The notes under the pieces were generated by a model, which was not told the DNA's origin, did no database searches, and worked only from the letters and a program-made list of their open reading frames with translations. From NCBI GenBank assembly GCA_023417265.1, contig JAEZFY010000130.1, positions 1-15,458 of the forward strand: DNA of 15,458 bases, in the 5' to 3' direction. Shown here in pieces: positions 6,979-14,052 of this stretch. Source of the DNA: Actinomycetes bacterium (GTDB lineage: Bacteria; Actinomycetota; Acidimicrobiia; Acidimicrobiales; Ilumatobacteraceae). Each line of letters opens with the position of its first letter. The stretch's first letter is position 1. The translations under genes were made by a program, and so were the position numbers.

Positions 6979-7697
6979 GCACCCGCCCGAACGCGATCGT
7001 CGTCGCCGGTCCCGGAACGAACCGCGACCGCGACCTCGTGCTGGCCCTCGAACTCGCCGGTGCCGACGCGGCCGTGGTGCTCACCACAGAGCTGCAGCAA
7101 CACCCGGAACTGCTCGCCGAGGCGCAGCTGCTGGCGGTCGCCGGGGGCTTCTCGTACGGCGATGCGCTCGGTGCCGGGCGCATGCTCGCGCTCGACCTCA
7201 CCGCCGGCGAGCAAGCCCTGCACGAGTTCGTCGCCACCGGCAAGCCGGTGATCGGGATCTGCAACGGGTTCCAGGCGCTGACCCGGGCGGGCGTGCTGCC
7301 GGGCGCGCTCGGCCACAACGCCCACGGCACGTTCGAGTGCCGCTGGGTGCAGATCGACCCTGAGCCGACCAGCACGTGCGTGTGGATCGGCGACCTCACC
7401 CAGCCGGTGCACTGCCCCATCGCCCACGGCGAGGGCCGCTACGTGCACCCCGACCCGCACGGCCTGGCGGCCGCGGGGCAGGTCGCCCTGCGCTACCGCA
7501 GCACGAACCCGAACGGATCGGTTGCCGACATCGCCGGCGTCAGCAACGCGGCCGGCAACGTGCTCGGCCTGATGCCGCATCCGGAGAACTTCGTCGTCGC
7601 CCGTCAGCACCCGCAGCACACCACCGGCGGCGACCACAGCGACCACCTCGGCCTGCAGCTTTTCCGCAACGGCGTCGCCGCAGCGCGAGAGTGCTGA
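6975..7697 (+). CDS. purQ: FGAM synthase glutaminase subunit PurQ
   Basis: Class I glutamine amidotransferase that releases ammonia from glutamine and feeds it to PurSL. In 240 residues it has AGGFSYGDALGAG, the nucleophile C96 in GICNGFQAL, and the His-Glu pair H202/E204 in MPHPENF. Length is slightly above the usual 220-230. The GTG at 6975 overlaps the purSL stop (GTGA), and GGAG at 6965-6968 is a suitable ribosome binding site, so translation is probably coupled. With PurS already fused to PurL, this enzyme would be a two-protein complex rather than the usual three-protein PurS-PurL-PurQ assembly of most Gram-positive bacteria. The purC start follows after 1 bp. Confidence 0.95.
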   Translation: MSTRPNAIVVAGPGTNRDRDLVLALELAGADAAVVLTTELQQHPELLAEAQLLAVAGGFSYGDALGAGRMLALDLTAGEQALHEFVATGKPVIGICNGFQALTRAGVLPGALGHNAHGTFECRWVQIDPEPTSTCVWIGDLTQPVHCPIAHGEGRYVHPDPHGLAAAGQVALRYRSTNPNGSVADIAGVSNAAGNVLGLMPHPENFVVARQHPQHTTGGDHSDHLGLQLFRNGVAAAREC

Positions 7698-7698
7698 C

Positions 7699-8664
7699 GT
7701 GCGCATCAGCTTGTTCGAACCGTTCGTCGACGTCGACCTGCCGCTCCCCGACCGGCGCGACGGCAAGGTCCGCGTGTCGTGGGCGCTCGCCGACGACGAC
7801 CACGGCGCGCGCCGGCTGATGGTCACCACCGACCGGCTGTCGGCGTTCGACCGGGTGCTGGCGGGCGTGCCGTACAAGGGTCAGGTGCTCAACCAGCTCG
7901 CCGCGTGGTGGTTCGCCCAGACCGCCGACCTGGTGCCCAACCACGTGCTCGCCGTGCCCGACCCGAACGCGCTCGTCGCCCGGGCCGCCCGTCCGCTCCC
8001 GGTCGAGGTCGTCGTCCGCGGCCACATCACCGGCGTCACCGACACGTCGCTGTGGGGCATGTACTCGCGCGGCGCCCGGGAGATGTACGGCTACGCGTTC
8101 CCCGACGGGCTGCGCAAGAACACCAGCCTCCCCCGGCCGATCGTCACGCCGACCACCAAGGCGGCCCACGGCGGCCACGACGAGCCCCTGTCGTGCGCCG
8201 ACGTGGTGGCGCGCGGGCTGCTCGACAGCGAGCTCTGGCAGCGCGTCGAGGCCACGGCCCTGGCGGTGTTCGCCCGGGGCGTCGCGGTCGCCGCCGAGGC
8301 CGGCCTGATCCTCGCCGACACCAAGTACGAGTTCGGGGTCACCACCGACGGCGAGCTGCTGCTGATCGACGAGGTCCACACCCCCGACTCGTCGCGCTTC
8401 TGGATGGCCGACTCGTACACGCGCCGCCTCGCCGCCGGCGATGAGCCCGAGAGCCTCGACAAGGAGTTCGTGCGGCGGGCGTTCGCCGACCTCGGCTACA
8501 CCGGCGACGGCCCGCCGCCGGCGCTTCCCGACGACGTCTGGTCGGCCACCGCCGGGCGCTACATCGTCGCCTACGAAACGCTCACCGGGCAGGCATTCCT
8601 GCCGGCGGCGTATCCTGTCCAAGCGCGCCTCACCGACAACCTCACGAAGGCAGGGATCCTGTGA
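7699..8664 (+). CDS. purC: SAICAR synthetase
   Basis: Phosphoribosylaminoimidazole-succinocarboxamide synthase joins aspartate to CAIR using ATP (step 7 of IMP synthesis). The 321 residues fit the longer, ADE1-like branch rather than the roughly 237 of E. coli. Seen motifs include TDRLSAFDRVL near the N-terminus, VEVVVRGHITG, the PTTKA...GGHDEPLS segment, and the ATP/metal-site stretch ADTKYEFG...LLLIDEVHTPDSSRFW. The start is GTG one base after the purQ stop, with only a weak GAGAG upstream, so translation probably depends on ribosomes finishing purQ. Its stop overlaps the purF start. It acts later in the pathway than its neighbours; the purE/purK products that make its substrate are not encoded here. 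Confidence 0.95.
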   Translation: MRISLFEPFVDVDLPLPDRRDGKVRVSWALADDDHGARRLMVTTDRLSAFDRVLAGVPYKGQVLNQLAAWWFAQTADLVPNHVLAVPDPNALVARAARPLPVEVVVRGHITGVTDTSLWGMYSRGAREMYGYAFPDGLRKNTSLPRPIVTPTTKAAHGGHDEPLSCADVVARGLLDSELWQRVEATALAVFARGVAVAAEAGLILADTKYEFGVTTDGELLLIDEVHTPDSSRFWMADSYTRRLAAGDEPESLDKEFVRRAFADLGYTGDGPPPALPDDVWSATAGRYIVAYETLTGQAFLPAAYPVQARLTDNLTKAGIL

Positions 8665-10130
8665 TCAGTTCCCCCGAGAACGCCCGGCCTGCGCCGGTGG
8701 CCCCGCCCCAGCGGCGGGTACCCGACAGCGACAGCCCCCGCGAGGAGTGCGGTGTCATCGGCCTCTCCACCCCCCACGGCGACGGCGTCGCCGAGCTGAC
8801 CTTCTTCGGACTGTTCGCCCTCCAGCATCGCGGCCAGGAAGCCGCCGGCATCGCCGTCAGCGACGGCAACCGGGTGCGTCTGCACAAGGACGAAGGGCTG
8901 GTCAGCAACGTCTTCAACCAGCACACGATGGCGCAGCTCGCCGGCTACCACTCGATCGGCCACACCCGCTACTCCACCACCGGCGCCAACGCCCTGCGCA
9001 ACATCCAGCCGTTCGTCGTCGAGACGATGCACGGCCCGATGGCCGTCGCCCACAACGGGAACATCGTCAACGCCCCGGCACTGCGCGACGAACTCCTGTC
9101 GCGCGGCTTCGGGCTCACGGCGACGAGCGACACCGAGGTGATGGCGCTGATGCTCGCCGCCGCCGGCGGGCGCACGTGGGAGGAACGCCTCGAACGCACG
9201 CTGCCCGCCTGGAAGGGCGCCTTTTCGGTGACGATCCTCACCGACAAGCAGGTCATCGCCGCCCGCGACCCGTGGGGCTTCCGGCCGATGTCGCTCGGCC
9301 GGCTCCCGCACGGCGGGTACGCGGTCGCCAGCGAGACATGCGCGCTGACCACGCTCGGCTGCGTCGACATCGACGAGATCCGCCCTGGCGAGATCGTCAC
9401 CTTGCGCGGTGCCGAGTTGCGCCGCTACCAGGCGCTCGCCCCCGCCCCGAGCGCGCGCTGCACGTTCGAGTACGTGTACTTCTCGCGGCCCGACTCGAAC
9501 TGGGGTGGCGCCAGCGTCCACCACGTGCGCCAGCGGCTCGGTGTCGAGCTGGCCCGCGAGTCGGGGGTCGATGCCGACGTCGTCATCCCGGTGCCTGACA
9601 GCAGCATCCCCGCTGCGATCGGGTACTCCCGCGAATCCGGGTTGCCGTTCAACGACGGGCTGATCAAGAACCGCTACATCGGGCGCACGTTCATCGAACC
9701 CACCCAGGACATCCGCGACCGCGGCGTGGCCCTCAAGTTCAACGCGCTCGCCGAGAACCTCGCCGGCCGGCGCGTCGTGATGATCGACGACTCGCTCGTG
9801 CGCGGCACCACCGCCGGGCCGCTCGTCAAGCTCGTCCGCGACGCCGGCGCCACCGAGGTGCATCTGCGGATCACCTGCCCGCCGATCACGCACGCCTGCC
9901 ACTTCGGCGTCGACATGGGCCACGACGGTGACCTGATGGCGGCCCGCCTGACGGTCGAGGAAATGCGCGAGCACATCGGCGCCGACAGCCTCGCGTTCTT
10001 GTCGCTCGACGGCATGATGCGCGGCATCGGAGTCGCCGGCGGCTGCTGCAACGCCTGCTTCACCGGCGACTACCCGATGCCGGTCGAGCACGCCCAGGCC
10101 AAGCTCGCCTTCGAAGGCGCCATCGCCTGA
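8661..10130 (+). CDS. purF: Amidophosphoribosyltransferase (glutamine PRPP amidotransferase)
   Basis: Catalyses the first committed step of purine synthesis, PRPP plus glutamine to 5-phosphoribosylamine. The 489-residue protein begins with a 29-residue proline-rich propeptide ending in SPREE before C30, the N-terminal nucleophile of the glutaminase domain (CGVIGL, then LQHRGQEAAGI). The PRPP loop is VVMIDDSLVRGTT (372-384). C267 (CTFEYVYFSRPDS), C413 (THACHFG), C463 and C466 (CCNACFTGDYP) match the 4Fe-4S ligands of the Bacillus-type enzyme, so an oxygen-sensitive cluster is expected, and the propeptide must be removed. End-product inhibition by AMP/GMP is known for the family. GTG start overlaps the purC stop (GTGA); the stop overlaps the purDM start by one base. 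Confidence 0.96.
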   Translation: MISSPENARPAPVAPPQRRVPDSDSPREECGVIGLSTPHGDGVAELTFFGLFALQHRGQEAAGIAVSDGNRVRLHKDEGLVSNVFNQHTMAQLAGYHSIGHTRYSTTGANALRNIQPFVVETMHGPMAVAHNGNIVNAPALRDELLSRGFGLTATSDTEVMALMLAAAGGRTWEERLERTLPAWKGAFSVTILTDKQVIAARDPWGFRPMSLGRLPHGGYAVASETCALTTLGCVDIDEIRPGEIVTLRGAELRRYQALAPAPSARCTFEYVYFSRPDSNWGGASVHHVRQRLGVELARESGVDADVVIPVPDSSIPAAIGYSRESGLPFNDGLIKNRYIGRTFIEPTQDIRDRGVALKFNALAENLAGRRVVMIDDSLVRGTTAGPLVKLVRDAGATEVHLRITCPPITHACHFGVDMGHDGDLMAARLTVEEMREHIGADSLAFLSLDGMMRGIGVAGGCCNACFTGDYPMPVEHAQAKLAFEGAIA

Positions 10131-12364
10131 TGCGCGTCCTCGTGCTCGGCGCGGGCGGCCGCGAGCACGCGATCGCCTGGGCGTGCGAGCAGCACGGCCA
10201 CACGGTCGCGATCGCCCCCGACCTCGGCGACGTCACCGCGGCCGACGTCGATCTCGTGATCCCCGGCCCCGAAGCGGTGCTGGTTGCCGGGGCCGCCGAC
10301 GAGTGTGCGTTCCGCAAGATCCCGTGCTTCGGCCCGAAGGCCAAGCTCGCCCGGATCGAATCGTCGAAGGGATTCGCCCGCGACCTCGCCCATACGCTCG
10401 GCATCCCTGGGCCGGCGTTCGCCCGCTTCGAGGAGTTCGACATCGACGCTGCGATCGAGTGGGCGCGCGGCCACGACCGACCGTTCGTCGTCAAGCGCGA
10501 CGGGCTGGCCGGCGGCAAGGGCGTGATCGTGCCGGCCACGCTCGCCGAGACCGAAGCGGCGATCCGCGAATTCTCGCCGCTCGGGCCGATCGTGCTCGAG
10601 GAGAAGCTGACCGGGCCGGAGTGCTCGCTGCTCGCGCTGTGCGACGGCAGCCGCGCGCTGGCGCTCCCGCTCGCCCAGGACCACAAGCGGATCGGTGAAG
10701 GCGACACCGGCCCGAACACGGGCGGCATGGGTGCCTACGCCCCGGCACCGGTGCCGTTCGACTCCGACGAGCTGCTGGCGACGTTCGTCCAGCCGCTGCT
10801 CGACTACTTCGCCGCCGCCGACACGCCGTACGTCGGCGTCATCTACGCCGGGTTGATGCTCACCGCCGACGGCCCGCGCCTGATCGAGTACAACTGTCGC
10901 TTCGGCGACCCGGAAACCCAAGCGGTGCTTCCGCTGCTCGACTCCGACCTGGCCGAACTGGCGCTGGCCGCCGCCACCGGTTCGCTCGACGGCCACCGCG
11001 TCGTCGTCAAACCGGGCGCCGCCTGCACCGTGGTGGCTGCCGCCCCGGGCTACCCGGACGAACCGCACCTCGGCGCCCCGATCAAGCTCACCGGGTTCTC
11101 CACCACCGATTGGGCGAACGCCTCGACCGAGGTCACCACGCCCACCGGCGACCCGGCCGCGATCCTGTTCCCGGCCGGCGTCCGTGACGGCAAGGTCGCC
11201 GGCGGGCGCGTGCTCGCCGTCACGGGGCTCGGGCCCGACCTGGCGGCTGCCCGGGCGGCCGCCTACCGCGGGCTCGACGGCGTCAAGTTCACGAACATGC
11301 AGGTCCGCCGCGACATCGGCTGGCGCGCGCCCGGTGCGCTGCTGACCTCGTACGCCCAGACCGGAGTCGACATCGACGAGGGCGCCCGCGCGGTCGCCCA
11401 GATGACCGGCGCGATCGAGCGCACGCTCGGCCCCGACGTGTTGCGCGGCGTCGGCAGCTTCGGCGGCGTGTTCTCGGCCCAGCGCCTGCTCACGCTCGAC
11501 GACCCGGTCCTGGTGGCGTCCACCGACGGCGTTGGCACGAAGGTCGAACTGGCCGCTCGCCTCGGGCGCGTGCGCGGGGTCGGCATCGACATCGTCAACC
11601 ACTGCATCGACGACGTCCTCGTGCAGTCCGCCCAGCCCCTGTTCTTCCTCGACTACATCGCCGCCAGCGTGCTCGACGCCGACGTCGTCGCCGACGTGGT
11701 CAGCGGCATGGCCGAAGCCTGCGAAGCGGCCGGGTGCGCCCTGCTCGGCGGCGAAACCGCCGAGATGCCCGGCGTCTACGCCCCCCGCGCGTTCGACATC
11801 GCCGGCACGCTGGTCGGCGTCGCCGAACGCGGTGCCCTGCTGCCGCGCGGCGACGTCGAGGCCGGTGACGCCCTGATCGGCCTCGCCTCGTCGGGCCCGC
11901 ACACCAACGGCTACTCGTTCCTACGCCAGCTGTTCGACTGGATGCCGATGGACGCCGTGCCCCCCGGCTTCGACCGCTCGATCGGCGAGGCCCTGCTCGA
12001 ACCGCACCGCTCCTACCTCCACGTGCTCGCCGGGGCGCTCGCCACCGGCCACGTCAAAGCGCTGGCCCACATCACCGGCGGCGGGCTGCCCGAGAACCTG
12101 CCACGCGTGCTCCCCGACGGCGTCGACGCCGAGATCGCCCTCGGCGCCTGGCCGCGCGGACCCCTGTTCGACCTGATCGCCGAGCTCGCCACCGCGGTCG
12201 AACCGTACGAGCTGCACCGCATGCTCAACATGGGCATCGGTATGGTCGCCGTCGTCGCCGAACAGCACGTCGGCACCGTGCAGGCGGCAATCGCCGAGGA
12301 CACGTGGGTGATCGGACGTCTCGTGCGCGGCAAGCAAGGATCGCGCACCGTCCACCTCGTGTGA
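10130..12364 (+). CDS. purDM: Bifunctional GAR synthetase-AIR synthetase (PurD-PurM fusion)
   Basis: One 744-codon frame encodes two enzymes. Residues 1 to about 400 are PurD (phosphoribosylamine-glycine ligase, step 2): GAGGREHA, ATP-grasp FVVKRDGLAGGKGV (119-132), NTGGMGAYAP and IEYNCRFGDPETQ (252-264), ending DIGWRA (395-400). Residues about 407-744 are PurM (AIR synthetase, step 5): TDGVGTKVELA, LVQSAQPLFFLDY, GGETAEMPG (540-548), ASSGPHTNGYS, HITGGGLPENLPR. Almost no linker separates them, and no stop or plausible restart lies at the join. The PurD N-domain is about 27 residues short, going from VAIAP (26-30) to PGPE (45-48) without the PGNAGT segment. In PurM the usual VND reads IDD (493-495). 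ATG overlaps the purF stop (TGATG), suggesting coupling that could help pass on unstable phosphoribosylamine. Last gene of the tight operon. Confidence 0.95.
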   Translation: MRVLVLGAGGREHAIAWACEQHGHTVAIAPDLGDVTAADVDLVIPGPEAVLVAGAADECAFRKIPCFGPKAKLARIESSKGFARDLAHTLGIPGPAFARFEEFDIDAAIEWARGHDRPFVVKRDGLAGGKGVIVPATLAETEAAIREFSPLGPIVLEEKLTGPECSLLALCDGSRALALPLAQDHKRIGEGDTGPNTGGMGAYAPAPVPFDSDELLATFVQPLLDYFAAADTPYVGVIYAGLMLTADGPRLIEYNCRFGDPETQAVLPLLDSDLAELALAAATGSLDGHRVVVKPGAACTVVAAAPGYPDEPHLGAPIKLTGFSTTDWANASTEVTTPTGDPAAILFPAGVRDGKVAGGRVLAVTGLGPDLAAARAAAYRGLDGVKFTNMQVRRDIGWRAPGALLTSYAQTGVDIDEGARAVAQMTGAIERTLGPDVLRGVGSFGGVFSAQRLLTLDDPVLVASTDGVGTKVELAARLGRVRGVGIDIVNHCIDDVLVQSAQPLFFLDYIAASVLDADVVADVVSGMAEACEAAGCALLGGETAEMPGVYAPRAFDIAGTLVGVAERGALLPRGDVEAGDALIGLASSGPHTNGYSFLRQLFDWMPMDAVPPGFDRSIGEALLEPHRSYLHVLAGALATGHVKALAHITGGGLPENLPRVLPDGVDAEIALGAWPRGPLFDLIAELATAVEPYELHRMLNMGIGMVAVVAEQHVGTVQAAIAEDTWVIGRLVRGKQGSRTVHLV

Positions 12365-12388
12365 CGCCGGCGCGCCGCTCGCTAGTCT
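12361..12388 (+). promoter_or_regulatory. Candidate promoter of the DUF808 gene
   Basis: GTGACG (12361-12366; 4 of 6 to TTGACA, overlapping the purDM stop) and TAGTCT (12383-12388) are 16 nt apart. A start site near 12395 would give a leader of about 34 nt with an AGGAG ribosome binding site ending 6 nt before the ATG. Together with the 64-bp gap this suggests at least partly separate transcription from the purine operon. Confidence 0.4.
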
Positions 12389-12428
12389 CACCGCCCCGTC
12401 CTCTCGCCGCCTCGACCCTAGGAGCACC

Positions 12429-13376
12429 ATGGCCAGCGGTCTCGCCGCACTCATCGACGACGTCGCCGCGCTGGCCAAGCTCGCCGCCGCGTCGATCGAC
12501 GACGTCGGCGCCGCGGCCGGCCGGGCCAGCGCCAAAGCCGCCGGCGTCGTGGTCGACGACGCCGCCGTCACACCCGCCTACGTGCGCGGCCTGGCGGCCA
12601 AGCGCGAGCTGCCGATCATCCGCAAGATCGCCACCGGTTCGCTGCGCAACAAGCTCCTGTTCATCCTCCCCGCGGCGCTGCTCTTGAGCGAGTTCATCCC
12701 CACCCTGGTGGAGGTGATCCTGATGGTCGGCGGCACGTACCTCGCCTTCGAAGGCGCCGAGAAGGTGCACCACCTGATCACCCACGACACCGAGCACACC
12801 CCCGAGGTTCCCGCCGTCGCGCTCGGACCCGAGGCCGAAGCCAAGACGATCGCCGGCGCGATCCGCACCGACTTCATCCTGTCGGCGGAAATCATGGTGA
12901 TCGCCCTCAAGGAAGTGCTCGACGAGGGCATCGTCGCCCGCTCCGTGATCCTCGCCGTCGTCGCCGTCGGCATCACGCTCGCCGTGTACGGCGTGGTCGC
13001 CCTGATCGTCAAGATGGACGACGTCGGGCTGCGGCTCGCCGGGCTCCCCCAGCGCTCGTCGCAGCGCGTCGGCCGGTTCCTCGTGGCGGCGATGCCGAAG
13101 CTGCTCAGCGTGCTCGGCCTCGTCGGCACGGCGGCGATGGTGTGGGTCGGTGGGCACATCCTGCTGGTCGGCGCCGACGAACTCGGCTGGCACTGGCCGT
13201 ACGGCGTGGTGCACGACCTCGAACACGGGGTTGACGGGGTCGCCGGTATCGGCGGCGTGCTGGCGTGGCTCGTCAACACCGCGGTGTCGGCAGTGGTCGG
13301 GCTGGTGGTCGGCGCGCTCGTCGTCGCGATCGTCTCCCGCGTGCGCCCGCACGGCGAGCCGGCCGCCGCCCACTGA
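12429..13376 (+). CDS. DUF808 family inner-membrane protein (YedI-like)
   Basis: A 315-residue integral membrane protein resembling DUF808/YedI proteins, whose function is not established. Family features seen are the N-terminal Ala-rich soluble part (1-58, LIDDVAALAKLAAASIDDVG), the block AAKRELPIIRKIATGSLRNK (56-75), and a first membrane region with GGTYLAFEGAEKVHH (101-115). Likely membrane segments lie at about 76-105, 172-194, 223-247 and 276-302; the stretch at 150-165 is weakly hydrophobic. The ATG has a clear AGGAG ribosome binding site. It sits between purDM and purN with 64- and 76-bp gaps and has its own candidate promoter, so it looks inserted into the purine cluster rather than part of the pathway. 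A link to purine or nucleotide transport would be speculation. Confidence 0.82.
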   Translation: MASGLAALIDDVAALAKLAAASIDDVGAAAGRASAKAAGVVVDDAAVTPAYVRGLAAKRELPIIRKIATGSLRNKLLFILPAALLLSEFIPTLVEVILMVGGTYLAFEGAEKVHHLITHDTEHTPEVPAVALGPEAEAKTIAGAIRTDFILSAEIMVIALKEVLDEGIVARSVILAVVAVGITLAVYGVVALIVKMDDVGLRLAGLPQRSSQRVGRFLVAAMPKLLSVLGLVGTAAMVWVGGHILLVGADELGWHWPYGVVHDLEHGVDGVAGIGGVLAWLVNTAVSAVVGLVVGALVVAIVSRVRPHGEPAAAH

Positions 13377-13440
13377 CCGCCTACCACCGAGGGCCGAGGA
13401 TTTTTCGTACAGAACGTTCGCCGATCCGCCCGGCCCGGCC

Positions 13441-13446
13441 TAGCGT
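13441..13446 (+). promoter_or_regulatory. Candidate -10 box of the purN-guaB unit (leaderless)
   Basis: TAGCGT (TANNNT) ends 6 nt before the purN ATG at 13453, and no Shine-Dalgarno sequence is present. TTCGCC (13417-13422) is a poor -35 at 18-nt spacing. The geometry matches the other leaderless starts here and indicates separate transcription of purN-guaB from the operon upstream. Confidence 0.4.
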
Positions 13447-13452
13447 CGAACC

Positions 13453-14052
13453 ATGTACCGGTTGGCTGTGCTGGCATCCGGCAACGGGAGCAACCTGCAG
13501 GCGCTGATCGACGCCTGCGCCGCCGGCGAGCTGGCCGCCGAGGTCGCCCTGGTCGGCGCCGACAACCCCACGGCGGTCGCCGTCGACCGGGCCCACCGGG
13601 CCGGCATCCCGACCGTGGTGCTCGAACGCCAGCCGGGCGAGCCCCGCGAGGCCTACGACGCCCGCCTCCGCGATGCGGTCGCCGCGCACGGCCCTGATCT
13701 GGTGGTCCTGGCCGGCTGGATGCGCATCCTCACGCCAGTGTTCGTCGGCGCCTTCGACGTGATCAACCTGCATCCGGCGCTGCCCGGCGAACTCCCCGGC
13801 ATGCACGCCATCGAGCGTGCCTGGCAGGAGGCCCTGGCCGGGCAGCGCACCGGCTCGGGCGTGATGGTGCACCGCGTCCCCGACGCCCGTGTCGACGATG
13901 GCCCCGTGCTGGCCAGCGCCCCCGTCCCGATCCGTCTCGACGACACGTTCGACACGTTCGCCGCCCGGGTCCACGCCACCGAGCACCGCCTGCTCGTCGC
14001 CGCGATCCGCGATCTGATCCAACGCCCCGCTACCCAAGGAGCAGCCCGATGA
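13453..14052 (+). CDS. purN: GAR formyltransferase (10-formyl-THF-dependent)
   Basis: Phosphoribosylglycinamide formyltransferase transfers a formyl group from 10-formyltetrahydrofolate to GAR (step 3), using the product of the PurD half of PurDM and supplying PurSL/PurQ. The 199-residue length is typical. The substrate phosphate loop is LASGNGSNLQAL (7-18). The catalytic set corresponding to E. coli N106/H108/D144 is N105 and H107 in INLHPALPG and D148 in RVDDGPVL; GELPGMHAIERAW follows as the folate-side loop. The ATG is placed 6 nt after a -10 box with no ribosome binding site. The stop overlaps the guaB start (ATGA). Pairing with guaB instead of the more common purH is somewhat unusual. 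Confidence 0.95.
   Translation: MYRLAVLASGNGSNLQALIDACAAGELAAEVALVGADNPTAVAVDRAHRAGIPTVVLERQPGEPREAYDARLRDAVAAHGPDLVVLAGWMRILTPVFVGAFDVINLHPALPGELPGMHAIERAWQEALAGQRTGSGVMVHRVPDARVDDGPVLASAPVPIRLDDTFDTFAARVHATEHRLLVAAIRDLIQRPATQGAAR

Noticed and set aside
11300..11360. Possible internal start for a separate purM
   Set aside because: No in-frame ATG, GTG or TTG with a ribosome binding site is seen at the join, and the frame is continuous.
10070..11902. Long minus-strand open frame (610 codons) opposite purF/purDM
   Set aside because: Antisense shadow of the PurDM fusion; no motif, no ribosome binding site, composition of a shadow frame.
13406..13420. TCGTAC...CGTTCG resembling an actinobacterial LexA/SOS box before purN
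   Set aside because: The half-sites are wrongly spaced for TCGAAC-N4-GTTCGA and one base is off; the GAACGTTC palindrome alone is too short.
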